From contig JBEBFY010000010.1 of the NCBI GenBank assembly GCA_040081715.1, positions 78,272 through 142,271 of the forward strand: DNA of 64,000 nucleotides, written 5' to 3'. Source of the DNA: CANKJK01 sp040081715. GTDB lineage: Bacteria; Acidobacteriota; Vicinamibacteria; Vicinamibacterales; UBA2999. Shown piece after piece: positions 17,004-24,093 of the stretch (the stretch's first letter is position 1; every line of letters begins with the position of its first letter). Below the pieces are notes generated by a model. The model was not told the origin of the DNA, made no database searches, and saw only the letters and a program-made list of their open reading frames with translations. Both the position numbers and the translations under genes were made by a program.

Positions 17004-17270
17004 TCAGCCTTTTTTTCGCAGCACCTCCTGGAGGATGTGCTTGTCGAGCGTCAGGTCGGCCACCAGACGTTTCAGGCGCGCATTCTCCTCGCGCATCTGC
17101 CGCAGCTCCCGGACCTCCGCGGCCCCCAGGCTGCCGTACTTCTTCTTCCAGAGGTAGAACGTCGCTTCGGCAATGCCCATCTGTCGACAGACGTCGGCGA
17201 CGGGGGTGCCGGACTCGGCCAGGCGCAGGGTGTAGGCGACTTGCTCTTCGGTGTAGCGGGACGTTTTCAT
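17004..17270 (-). CDS. IS3-family transposase OrfA
   Basis: An 88-residue DNA-binding protein: helix-turn-helix in residues 6-45 (YTEEQVAYTLRLAESGTPVA, then DVCRQMGIAEATFYLWKKKY) and a leucine-zipper-like helix (LRQMREENARLKRLVADLTL) for multimerisation. The C-terminus DKHILQEVLRKK is the hallmark of the IS407 group. Its last codons contain a run of seven A followed by GG (minus strand, 17,016-17,008), a typical -1 ribosomal frameshift signal that joins OrfA to OrfB. Confidence 0.93.
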   Translation of the reverse strand: MKTSRYTEEQVAYTLRLAESGTPVADVCRQMGIAEATFYLWKKKYGSLGAAEVRELRQMREENARLKRLVADLTLDKHILQEVLRKKG

Positions 17271-17357
17271 CGCTTCTCCTCCCCCCGTCAGGGGGACACC
17301 GGAAGCGACCCTACTCTATTTTTCAGCTGTCGTGACTTTCGGGGACAACGTCAGCCA

Positions 17358-17534
17358 GAGGCCACGTTGACGTGGGAGTCACTGGAGTTTGTTTTGGTCT
17401 TTGGCGATGGTGTGCCGCCCGTGTTTCAAGGAAGGGCTGTACTCGGGTCTGTAGCCGAATTGGCTAATGTCGTCGACGGTGTCATCGGAGCGTTCGCGGC
17501 ATGCCAGCCCGAGGAGTCGACTGATCGGACCTGA
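17358..17534 (+). pseudogene. 3' fragment of a gene beside IS3
   Basis: Directly after the right end of the IS3 element an open frame reads ATLTWESLEFVLVFGDGVPP, then VFQGRAVLGSVAELANVVDG, ending at TGA 17,532-17,534. It looks like genuine coding sequence: non-biased composition, regular hydrophobic pattern and no start codon of its own. No matching 5' part is seen in the 70 bases left of the element, so the gene was probably truncated. The family is not recognised. Confidence 0.4.
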
Positions 17535-17562
17535 CCCTGGGTCGCCAGGCGTGAATTGTGCG

Positions 17563-17644
17563 TCCTAACCGGCGGCTTCGGCGTTATTCTCTCAATCAGC
17601 ATCCTTGAGCCGCGGGTGAGCCGCGAGTCGTCAGGCCGTTGAAG
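17563..17644 (+). other. Weak attC-like site
   Basis: TCCTAAC (17,563-17,569, one mismatch to RYYYAAC) and GTTGAAG (17,638-17,644, one mismatch to GTTRRRY) bracket an inverted repeat GCGGCT / AGCCGC. It is 29 bases after the end of the gene fragment and just before the next gene, the position expected of an attC. Both cores are imperfect and the inner fold is short, so this is only a candidate. Confidence 0.3.
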
Positions 17645-17658
17645 TGCCGGGACTGGAC

Positions 17659-18231
17659 ATGACTGATCTTTGGACGCACCCCCTTCTGACCAGCATTGCC
17701 GGCGCTGCGCTTGGTGCCGTCCTCACTTGGTTGCTCCCAGCTCTGTGGAAGCCGCCCCAGCGAAAGCGACTCGAAGAGGTTCAGAAGGCAAGCATTGACA
17801 ACGCATTTCAATCTTCCGTGTTTCGGAGTGCGTCAGGTGAGCAGCGAAACGACATCATCAACTATGTAGCGGCGAGCACGTCGGCTAATTCGGAATACAT
17901 AGTCACGGGTCAGGGAGCGCCAATTGTTCCCGATGTGCAGCGCTGGCTTCAGGCCGCCACCTCTGAGCCAAGGCCGACAACCAGGTTCGAAAACGAGGTC
18001 GGTCTGTCCCAGGCCGCAAATCGAGAAGTTGAGGTGTTCTATCCCGCTCCCTTTCTAGGCAGGCCGAGCCTTAAGCTGACTCCGATAGATGGAACGGCGA
18101 AGTACAGGGTTGAGCAACGTCCCGACGGGTTCAAGGTGCACGTGGTTGACGTGAGCGCCATTTCAAGCAAAGGTGTATTTCTCAAGTGGTCTGCGGAAGG
18201 CGAATTGAGCCAATTGCCTCGGCCTAGCTAG
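17659..18231 (+). CDS. Single-span membrane protein of unknown function, candidate cassette gene
   Basis: A 190-residue protein. Residues 7-28 (HPLLTSIAGAALGAVLTWLL) are one membrane helix, followed by a basic linker (WKPPQRKRLEEVQKA) and about 150 soluble residues with no recognised domain. ATG 17,659 is preferred over GTG 17,644, which overlaps the candidate attC core. An attC-like site with a perfect GTTAGGT core begins inside its last codons (18,222), the close packing seen in integron cassettes. Its sequence is less GC-rich than the core genes. Confidence 0.65.
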   Translation: MTDLWTHPLLTSIAGAALGAVLTWLLPALWKPPQRKRLEEVQKASIDNAFQSSVFRSASGEQRNDIINYVAASTSANSEYIVTGQGAPIVPDVQRWLQAATSEPRPTTRFENEVGLSQAANREVEVFYPAPFLGRPSLKLTPIDGTAKYRVEQRPDGFKVHVVDVSAISSKGVFLKWSAEGELSQLPRPS

Positions 18232-18317
18232 CGAATGGAGCCGACACGGATGGGCGTGATCCAATTCGATGGACCCAGGAACGACCGCGGCTCTCGACAG
18301 GTGGCCGCGCGTTAGGT
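18222..18317 (+). other. attC-like site, 96 bp
   Basis: The right core GTTAGGT (18,311-18,317) fits GTTRRRY. The left core GCCTAGC (18,222-18,228) has one mismatch to RYYYAAC and overlaps the upstream stop codon. GAGCCG (18,238-18,243), followed by an extra A, pairs with CGGCTC (18,288-18,293). Size, order and extrahelical base fit attC, although the stem is short. Confidence 0.5.
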
Positions 18318-18383
18318 AGCCCCGACAAGCGCAGGCAGGTCCATGCAGGCGAAGCACTCCATCCGCCGTTGGTGGCCTCCTAC

Positions 18384-19064
18384 CTAGACGGCCGCCAGTA
18401 GCCCCGGCCGATTGTTCTTTACGCTGTTGACGGCCCGCGACACCTCGTGCGCCGCCAGCCACTCCGGCGGACAGGGCCGCACGAGCGGCAAGACTCGCTC
18501 GGGCTCCTGGACTTCAGGGTCGAGCCACAGCTCAAGATCGGAGTCGTCGAGAATGACCGGCATCCTGTCGTGGATGGGCGCCATGAACGTGTTCGCGCGC
18601 GTGGTCACGATGCTGAATGAGGGCACCGGGTCCGCCGCGCCGTCCCCCTGCCAGGTGGACCAGACGCCGGCGACGGACATCATCGCGCCATCGGCCCGGT
18701 AGATGGCCATGGGGTGCTTCACCCCCTCCTCGTCCTTCCGCCACTCGTAGAAGCCCGACAGGGGCACCACGCACCGTCGCTCCCGAAACGCCTTGGCATA
18801 GGTCCGTTTCTCGGCGATCTCTTCACCGCGCGCGTTGATGAGAGAGTATTTCCCGGCGTCCGCCAAGCTCTTGGCCCAGAACGGAATGAGACCCCAGCGG
18901 CTCAGCTCCACGTCGCGCACGCCGTCCCGCACGAGCACGACCGGTGACACCTGCGTTGGGGCGAGATTGTAGTTGGGGACGACGGCGAACGTCAGCGGAC
19001 GCCGGTTCAGATAGGCCAGGGCCAGTTCTTCGGCGGTGTAGGTCTCATACGCGCGGCCGCACAT
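18384..19064 (-). CDS. SRAP-family protein (SOS response-associated peptidase, YedK/HMCES-like)
   Basis: A 226-residue SRAP domain protein. The start at 19,064 is set by MCGRAYETYT: after removal of Met, Cys2 is the residue that forms a thiazolidine crosslink with abasic sites in single-stranded DNA. Other active-site signatures are present: NLAPTQVSPVV, SLINARGEEI (Asn), LSGFYEWRKDEEG (Glu) and MAPIHDRMPVIL (His). It protects abasic sites until they are repaired. It is on the strand opposite to its neighbours, between candidate cassette sites. The longer frame upstream is rejected because Cys must follow the initiator Met. SRAP genes also occur in phages and mobile elements. Confidence 0.95.
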   Translation of the reverse strand: MCGRAYETYTAEELALAYLNRRPLTFAVVPNYNLAPTQVSPVVLVRDGVRDVELSRWGLIPFWAKSLADAGKYSLINARGEEIAEKRTYAKAFRERRCVVPLSGFYEWRKDEEGVKHPMAIYRADGAMMSVAGVWSTWQGDGAADPVPSFSIVTTRANTFMAPIHDRMPVILDDSDLELWLDPEVQEPERVLPLVRPCPPEWLAAHEVSRAVNSVKNNRPGLLAAV

Positions 19065-19227
19065 GGCGCGTAGTCTACAGGCAGCGCCACCGGGTCCCAC
19101 AGAGAGACCAAGAGCCGACGGACCGTCGGGCACGGGCGCATACCTGCGAACCGCCGCAGCCATACACACCAGGGCCGGAGCGACCTGAGGGGTATAAGAT
19201 GCGCCCCGTATGGCACTTGCGTCGTCC

Positions 19228-19295
19228 CCTGCGGTTGCAGCCCTCGCTGATTGGCTGCGGAGCGCTACGGGCCGCAGGTCCAAAAGTAGTTAGGC
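19228..19295 (+). other. Hairpin and GTTAGGC core site upstream of the TonB-C gene
   Basis: CCTGCGG (19,228-19,234) pairs with CCGCAGG (19,272-19,278), with CAGCC (19,238-19,242) and GGCTG (19,253-19,257) nested inside. Eleven bases later comes GTTAGGC (19,289-19,295), a perfect GTTRRRY core within AAGTAGTTAGGCG, which repeats the 8355-8367 sequence. No left core RYYYAAC was found, so this is at best a decayed attC. Confidence 0.3.
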
Positions 19296-19354
19296 GGACA
19301 AAGCCACTGGGGCCGTCGCGTCGTCTCAACCGTCACGCCAAATTTGGAGGCCCG

Positions 19355-20668
19355 ATGAAACTAGCCACGATTCTCGCGGCGGCGGTCACGACCTGCATCG
19401 TTAGTGTCAGCGTATTGGCTCAGGAGATCTATGGTCCGGGGAACGGCGTAGCGCCGCCGACTCTCGTCAAGACGGTTCAGCCGGACTACACGCCGGAGGC
19501 CATGGCGAAGAGGATCCAAGGCGTGGTTACGCTCACCACGGTGGTTCAGGCGGACGGAAAGGTCGGTGCGGTGACCGTCAAGGAGTCCCTCGATAGCACT
19601 CACGGGCTTGATCAACAGGCTGTAATCGCCATGAAGCAGTGGGAGTTCAATCCGGGCGTCAAGGACGGGCAACCCGTCGCGGTCCGCATCACTGTAGAGA
19701 TGAGCTTCTCGCTGAAGGACTCGGGACCAGTAAAACCGACGGTTGATCCTGCTGATGTCCGTGGGGCGGCCCAGCAAGTCGCCTCCTACTACTTCTTCTC
19801 GACGCGTTCGGGGGGATCCCTGCAGATTCCGAAGTACGTGGTCGAGGCTGGCAAAGGTGGCTTCGCACTCCAATTGACCGCTCGCGTGCCGTTTTCGAAC
19901 GGCATGCTGTTCAGGGCTGGCGTGGGACCGCGCGAATATGAAGTCGTCAAGACGAGACGACTGGCGACCCTAGTCAAGGATATGAATGAGACAGGTGCCC
20001 GAGGCTTCAGATACATTCCGGACTCGGCCAAGGCATTCAGCGGGCAGGAGTGGGTCGCGGTAATGGAGAAGCAGCCCGACAGCACGCGATTCGGTTATTC
20101 AGCAGTGCAAGGCGACGCTGAAGGCAAGAGCCTTGTGGCTGCCCGCCAGCGCGGCCTCGCGCTGGTGGCCAATCTCGGCGGCCAGCCGATCCTTGTGTTC
20201 GAGGAGGTACTGGGATCGACGCCTACGCCTGCAGCGGTCCGCGACTACCGCATCGTCAGCACGACAAAGTCGTCGACGCTCGAGAAGGAAATAGCGGACG
20301 CTGCGGCCGAGGGATTTCACACGATTGCCGCCGGCGCCATGAACGTGATCATGGAACGGGAGCCTGGATCCGCATCGCGGGTCGAGTACAAGCTGGTTGC
20401 GACCACGAAGGTGGCTACGTCGGAGCGCGAATTGAATGACTTCGGAGCGCAAGGGTTTCACCTGGTGGCCGCCCCCATGTCAAACACGAATGAAGGCGTG
20501 TTTATCCTGGAAAGAGTGCCCGGGACGACCGCCAAGTTCGAGCATCGGATTGCCCAACTCGTGCCGGCCACCATCAACAACATCATGAGGGGCGCAGAAG
20601 GCGCCGGCTTCCAGATCGTCGTTCTGTTCAGCGACTTGGCCATTTTCGAGCGAGTTGTTTCTCGATAG
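19355..20668 (+). CDS. Exported TonB-C-domain protein with five DUF4177-like repeats
   Basis: A 437-residue protein with a signal peptide (MKLATILAAAVTTCIVSVSV, cleavage near LAQ). Residues 30-125 match the TonB C-terminal domain (LVKTVQPDYTPEAMAKRIQG, then DQQAVIAMKQWEFNPGVKDG). The rest is built of five units of about 50-60 residues resembling DUF4177, each with a Tyr/Phe-rich strand, a helix and G(A/Y)xGFH-like turn ending in an E(R/K/E) strand: for example YRIVSTTKSSTLEKEIADAA and YKLVATTKVATSERELNDFG. There is no TonB membrane anchor or proline linker, so it is unlikely to energise receptors and may be a periplasmic binding protein. A GGAGG site precedes the ATG. Confidence 0.75.
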   Translation: MKLATILAAAVTTCIVSVSVLAQEIYGPGNGVAPPTLVKTVQPDYTPEAMAKRIQGVVTLTTVVQADGKVGAVTVKESLDSTHGLDQQAVIAMKQWEFNPGVKDGQPVAVRITVEMSFSLKDSGPVKPTVDPADVRGAAQQVASYYFFSTRSGGSLQIPKYVVEAGKGGFALQLTARVPFSNGMLFRAGVGPREYEVVKTRRLATLVKDMNETGARGFRYIPDSAKAFSGQEWVAVMEKQPDSTRFGYSAVQGDAEGKSLVAARQRGLALVANLGGQPILVFEEVLGSTPTPAAVRDYRIVSTTKSSTLEKEIADAAAEGFHTIAAGAMNVIMEREPGSASRVEYKLVATTKVATSERELNDFGAQGFHLVAAPMSNTNEGVFILERVPGTTAKFEHRIAQLVPATINNIMRGAEGAGFQIVVLFSDLAIFERVVSR

Positions 20669-21342
20669 GCTACCCACCCCCGCCGGCGCACCTCAAGACC
20701 GTGGCATCGGTCCCATGGGGAGGAACGGCGTCGTTGGACGCTTACTCTCCGACGGCGTTACGGCAGTCGCCGTTCCATTGGGAGTGCCGGGTACGGCGGA
20801 AGCCTAACATGCACTGCACCAGACAGCCGCGGTGTGGAGGTCGCTCGGCGGCCGCGGGTGAGCGTGGGCGTTGATGTGACTTCGGCTTGTCAAGCGGGCA
20901 CACCGGTACTGAGCGGGGTGTGCAGTCCCGTGGTGCGAGGAGAGAGAGACCCGGGACGCGGGAGCGGCGGGACCAGTAACACCGACGGGTGATTCTGCTG
21001 AGAGATCCGTTGGTTGGAGCACCGCCCAGACTGCGGTTCATCGCGGAGCTGCCTCGCCTTAGGCACGGACGTATCGCTGGTGCGGATGTCCATAAAGTTG
21101 CCGAGGGTTTCTCGACCTATCCGCGATGCCGCCCACTTGATGGACCTGATGGCGTCGCCGCTACGCGGGTGGCGGCGGCACCTCCCTCGCGATCGCCCTG
21201 ATGATGCCGGTTAACTTGCCGCTCCGCGACCGCACGTCCACGACGGCACGCGCGTACGCGTTCGTACTGATCAGTACTGTACGTACGCACGCGTACTCAG
21301 TACGTACTCCCCTCGTCCCACAAGATCAGCGAGCCCCTCCAC
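20669..21342. other. Gene-free stretch with a weak attC-like site and a GTAC cluster
   Basis: No convincing gene lies in these 670 bases. GCCTAAC at 20,802-20,808 (perfect RYYYAAC) is followed by CCGCGG-centred complementary arms and by GTTGATG (20,870-20,876; two deviations from GTTRRRY), forming a weak attC candidate. The region then runs to the GTAC cluster at 21,254-21,307. Confidence 0.4.
21254..21307. repeat. Cluster of eight GTAC tetramers with a perfect palindrome
   Basis: GTAC starts at 21,254, 21,264, 21,274, 21,279, 21,283, 21,293, 21,300 and 21,304, several at 10-base spacing. Within it GTACTGATCAGTAC (21,264-21,277) is a perfect 14-bp palindrome. The block lies just beyond the 3' end of the phage-like minus-strand genes. 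It may be a protein-binding array, a packaging or recombination site, or a transcription terminator. Confidence 0.6.
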
Positions 21343-21555
21343 TCAGGACCGCGACGCCGACGGCCCGCGCAAGGCGGCGGCCCACTCCTGATACGCGGGA
21401 TCGGCCTGGATCGCCGCGACCTGGTCGGGCGTGCCGTACAGGACCGCGTCCGCGAGTGCCTGCAGCCGCATGAGCTGGTCCTCCCAGGCCGACGCCCGCT
21501 CCGGCGCCACGCGGTCCAGGTCCTCAATCAGCTCGTCGAGCGGGTCACGCCACAT
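21343..21555 (-). CDS. Small phage-type hypothetical protein
   Basis: A 70-residue acidic, helical protein (WRDPLDELIEDLDRVAPERA, then ADAVLYGTPDQVAAIQADPA). No function is recognised. The start at 21,555 is set by an 11-base overlap with the upstream terminase-like gene, which indicates translational coupling. Small proteins of this sort are common next to terminase genes of prophages and phage-derived islands. Confidence 0.55.
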   Translation of the reverse strand: MWRDPLDELIEDLDRVAPERASAWEDQLMRLQALADAVLYGTPDQVAAIQADPAYQEWAAALRGPSASRS

Positions 21556-22093
21556 CGAACCCGCCCTCGAACCCGCTGGAGCCGTCCAGCGTCGGCAGGT
21601 CCACACTCCGCCGCAACGCCTGGCGCGCCTTGAGCCGCGCCACGATCCGCCTCGCCGCCTCGGGGGACTCCTCCGAGATCACCTCGAACACGGTCCGCTG
21701 GAACTCACGCACCACGCGCAGGTCGATCAGGGTGCGGCTGATGTCATGCTCCAGGCGCAGTTGGGCGCGGACCTCACCCGAGAGCTTGACCAGCACATCA
21801 GCCAGCGCCGCGCGGTCGGCACCAGCCTGCCGCGCCTGCTGCTCGGCCCACTCGAACTGGGCCAGGATCACCTCCTGGACGCGCTGGAGGCGCCCTGCGG
21901 CGGTGATCTTCTGCGCGACCACCTCACCAGCCTTCTCGAGCGCCACGACGCGCGTGGTGAGCCCCTGGAGGCGCTTGAGGCGCTGATGGATCGCGGGCTC
22001 GGACACCGCGAAATGGCGCGCGGCCTCCGCTTGGGTGTGGCCGGCCGCCAGGTACTGGTGCAGGTCGGCGATGGAGACTTTCGTGTGGGCCAT
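21545..22093 (-). CDS. Helix-turn-helix protein resembling a phage terminase small subunit
   Basis: A 182-residue protein. Residues 4-45 contain a helix-turn-helix (VSIADLHQYLAAGHTQAEAA, then RHFAVSEPAIHQRLKRL). A long helical region follows (70-150), rich in Ala, Gln and Leu, suited to oligomerisation. This order is typical of small terminase subunits, which recognise the packaging site, but a plain regulator is also possible. The start at 22,093 has an AGGAAAGG site; the longer frame upstream has no such signal. It overlaps the downstream 70-aa gene by 11 bases. The large terminase gene is not in view. Confidence 0.6.
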   Translation of the reverse strand: MAHTKVSIADLHQYLAAGHTQAEAARHFAVSEPAIHQRLKRLQGLTTRVVALEKAGEVVAQKITAAGRLQRVQEVILAQFEWAEQQARQAGADRAALADVLVKLSGEVRAQLRLEHDISRTLIDLRVVREFQRTVFEVISEESPEAARRIVARLKARQALRRSVDLPTLDGSSGFEGGFDVA

Positions 22094-22221
22094 GGAAACC
22101 TTTCCTGAAGGACCCTTAACGGCAGACTGACGGTGCCGAGTGGCGAGTGACGAGTGACGGCTGATCGCGGATTCGCACCCATCCTGCGCCAATTCGTGGG
22201 CGTTGTCAGCCCCGATCGAGA

Positions 22222-22521
22222 GGCGTCTCCGGCACGGGTAAGTCGTCACTCCTCGCGACGCTCGCCAAGTACGTCTACAGGGAGTGGGGCAAGGTGTCGC
22301 TGTATTACAACTCCGACGGCGGCGGCTTCCCCGCGGAGGTCCAGGCGTGCATCGCGGCCGGCATCATGCGCGTCTTTCGGATGCCCACGCGCGACCCGGG
22401 CAGCCTCGGGCTGAGCTTCGAGACGTGTCAGCGTGCCTGCCAGGGCTGGTGGCCGCGCCGGATCAACCCGTCGACCGGCGAGGTCGAGCCGGGCGTGGAG
22501 ATGGTGCCGCCGGTGACCGAA
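22222..22521 (+). pseudogene. Fragment of a phage-type ATP-binding protein
   Basis: In one plus-strand frame a Walker A motif (GVSGTGKSSLLATLAKYVYR) is followed by KVSLYYNSDGGGFPAEVQAC, then about 65 further well-behaved residues to PPVTE. There is no start codon in good context, and after 22,521 the frame runs into unrelated DNA toward the tRNA fragment. It looks like the front part of a P-loop NTPase gene, cut at both ends, perhaps by the recombination that formed the attachment site 190 bases downstream. Confidence 0.5.
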
Positions 22522-22706
22522 TTGCCGGCGCTTCTCGCAACTGACACGGGCGGGTCTCGCATTGAATTGTGGTGGGGGAAATGGTGGGGACCCTCAGTCC
22601 CAATTGGTACGATTCAGTGTCATTCGACTAGAGTGGTAGATCGCCGCAAGTGCCTGATTCTGTTATCTCAGTGCGACGCCATAGCACTCAGTATCAAATC
22701 GGTGGG

Positions 22707-22756
22707 TGCGGCTGTTAACCGGAGGGTTGCTGGTTCGAATCCAGCCCGAGGAGCCA
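22707..22756 (+). pseudogene. 3' half of tRNA-Asn (anticodon GTT), probable attachment site
   Basis: The anticodon loop CTGTTAA (anticodon GTT at 22,714-22,716) sits on a stem with one mismatch. It is followed by a perfect T-arm (GCTGG-TTCGAAT-CCAGC, 22,729-22,745) and the acceptor strand CCGAGGA-G-CCA ending at 22,756, with CCA encoded. The matching 5' acceptor strand TCCTCGG is absent; the preceding bases show at best a decayed D-arm. Half a tRNA at the border between island and core genes is what integration into the 3' end of a tRNA gene leaves behind. Confidence 0.7.
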
Positions 22757-22766
22757 TCTCCCGCAC

Positions 22767-23258
22767 ATGCCACAAGTACCCTTCGATCAACTGCCCGACG
22801 ATGCGCAACTGTGGATCTTTCCAGCAGCGCGCGCCCTGACCGCGGCCGAACAGGCCCAGCTACTGGCCGAGGTAGACGGGTTCATCGCCCAGTGGCAGGC
22901 GCACGGCATGCCGCTCACCGCTGCCCGGGAGTTGCGATACGAGCGGTTCTTGTTCGTGGCGGTCGACCAGCGCGCGCGTGGAGCGTCGGGCTGTTCGATC
23001 GACGCGCTCTTCCGGCAGACGGCGGCGCTGGAACAGGCGTTCGGCGTCGAGCTGGTCAACAGCATCCCGGTGGTGTTCCGGCAGGGCTCGGCGATCGAGC
23101 GGGTTCAACGCGACCGGTTTGCCGAGCTCGCCGCCCTGGGAACGGTCAGTCTGCAGACGGTGGTCTTCGACAACACGCTGACGCGTGTAGGCGATGTCCG
23201 GGCGGGGCGGTGGGAAACGCCGCTGGCCGACGCGTGGCACGCACGCGCCTTTTTCTAA
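22767..23258 (+). CDS. Conserved hypothetical protein, 163 aa
   Basis: A soluble protein directly after the tRNA fragment. Its features are VPFDQLPDDAQLWIFPAARA at the N-terminus, a helix (AEQAQLLAEVDGFIAQWQAH), FLFVAVDQRARGASGCSIDA with a conserved-looking Gly-Cys-Ser-Ile-Asp, and NTLTRVGDVRAGRWETPLAD near the end. From memory this pattern belongs to a widespread unnamed family sometimes mislabelled 'ABC transporter ATPase', although it has no Walker motifs. It marks the beginning of the core-like chromosome, and I assign no function. Confidence 0.75.
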   Translation: MPQVPFDQLPDDAQLWIFPAARALTAAEQAQLLAEVDGFIAQWQAHGMPLTAARELRYERFLFVAVDQRARGASGCSIDALFRQTAALEQAFGVELVNSIPVVFRQGSAIERVQRDRFAELAALGTVSLQTVVFDNTLTRVGDVRAGRWETPLADAWHARAFF

Positions 23259-23265
23259 AGCGCCT

Positions 23266-23490
23266 TCAACCGGGGGAGAGCCCCGGTATCAGCGACAGCT
23301 GAAGCTCCTCGGCGGACACGTTCGCGGGGAAATACGCGCCGGACACCCGCGACAGATGAAAGCTGGCCCCCTCCAACTGAGCCTGGGACACGTCCACGCC
23401 GCGGAGGTCAGTGGAGTGGCAGTACGCCCCCGCAGATCGGCGCTGCGCAGGTTGACCCCTCGCAGGCCCTCACGGGTTACCGAGGCGCGG
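23266..23490 (-). pseudogene. Decayed pentapeptide-repeat protein gene, 3' part
   Basis: Reading the minus strand gives TREGLRGVNLRSADLRG, then after a frameshift at a run of five G (23,431-23,427) AYCHSTDLRGVDVSQAQLEG, then ASFHLSRVSGAYFPANVSAE and a TGA at 23,268-23,266. The A(D/N)LxG periodicity is that of pentapeptide repeats, which form a right-handed beta-helix. There is no start codon or N-terminal part upstream, so the gene is truncated as well as shifted. It lies between the conserved gene and the HigBA operator. Confidence 0.7.
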
Positions 23491-23498
23491 GCTGGACA

Positions 23499-23519
23499 AT
23501 TACACGGCCACTGTGTAAT
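23499..23519 (+). promoter_or_regulatory. Probable HigA operator
   Basis: ATTACAC (23,499-23,505) and GTGTAAT (23,513-23,519) form a perfect 7-bp inverted repeat with a 7-base spacer. It directly follows TGGACA, a possible -35 box, and ends 12 bases before the HigB start. HigA-type antitoxins repress their own operon by binding such a palindrome. Confidence 0.65.
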
Positions 23520-23531
23520 CTGCCTTCGGCC

Positions 23532-23822
23532 GTGATTCAGTCATTCGCCGATGAGACGACGGCTGATCTGTTCAGGGAGCGCAACACCCGGCATGCACGG
23601 CGGATTCCGCGTGAGCTGTGGCGCGGCGTGCAGCGGAAGCTGAAGGCTCTGGACGTCGCGGTTCGGCTCGAGGACTTGCTGATTCCAGCCGGCAACAAGC
23701 TGGAGCGGCTCAAGGGCAATCAGTCGGGCCGCCACAGCATCCGCGTCAACGACCAGTTCCGGGTCACGTTTCGGTGGGAGCAGGCACATGCCTACGAAGT
23801 CCGCGTCGAAGACTATCACTAG
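23532..23822 (+). CDS. higB: HigB-type toxin (RelE superfamily mRNA interferase)
   Basis: A 96-residue RelE/ParE-fold toxin that starts at GTG. The pattern MIQSFADETTADLFRERNTR, RELWRGVQRKLKALDVAVRL, LEDLLIPAGNKLERLKGNQS and RHSIRVNDQFRVTFRWE is characteristic of HigB (plasmid maintenance killer), which cleaves mRNA in the ribosome. The terminal residues (EVRVEDYH) include the conserved Asp-Tyr-His. Toxin comes before antitoxin, as is normal for hig operons, and the two genes overlap by 35 bases. Confidence 0.95.
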   Translation: MIQSFADETTADLFRERNTRHARRIPRELWRGVQRKLKALDVAVRLEDLLIPAGNKLERLKGNQSGRHSIRVNDQFRVTFRWEQAHAYEVRVEDYH

Positions 23823-24093
23823 GGATCCGCAGTGGCTGGGCCCGGCGATCTCTCCCGGTGAGATGCTGCTCGAGGAGTTTCTGGCCCCGATGAAGCTGGG
23901 GCAGGTCGAGGCGGCTCGCCGTCTGGGGATTTCACTCAATCGCCTGAATGAAATCGTGATCGGGAAGCGCGGCATCACAGCCGATACGGCCCTCCGACTG
24001 GCGGCGTTGTTTAAGATGTCGCCGCAGTTCTGGATGCGGTTGCAGGCCGACTGGGATCTGCACGAAGCGATGGAACGAAAGCGGGCGTCCTGA
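23788..24093 (+). CDS. higA: HigA-type antitoxin
   Basis: A 101-residue XRE-fold antitoxin. The helix-turn-helix covers residues 24-80 (ISPGEMLLEEFLAPMKLGQV, then EAARRLGISLNRLNEIVIGK), followed by FKMSPQFWMRLQADWDLHEA, typical of VapI/HigA proteins. It neutralises HigB and represses the operon, probably at the inverted repeat 23,499-23,519. Its start lies inside higB, so translation is coupled. Confidence 0.95.
   Translation: MPTKSASKTITRDPQWLGPAISPGEMLLEEFLAPMKLGQVEAARRLGISLNRLNEIVIGKRGITADTALRLAALFKMSPQFWMRLQADWDLHEAMERKRAS

Larger units (their letters stand above)
16123..17357 (-). mobile_element. IS3-family (IS407-group-like) insertion sequence
   Basis: The element is about 1235 bp with two overlapping-frame transposase genes on the minus strand. 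Its ends share imperfect inverted repeats: TGACTGACGTTGCCCCC at the left and, on the other strand, TGGCTGACGTTGTCCCC at the right. I could not find a clear target duplication, so the exact tips are uncertain by a few bases. It separates the attC-like site at 15,991 from a gene fragment that resumes at 17,358, so it probably disrupted a cassette gene. Confidence 0.85.
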
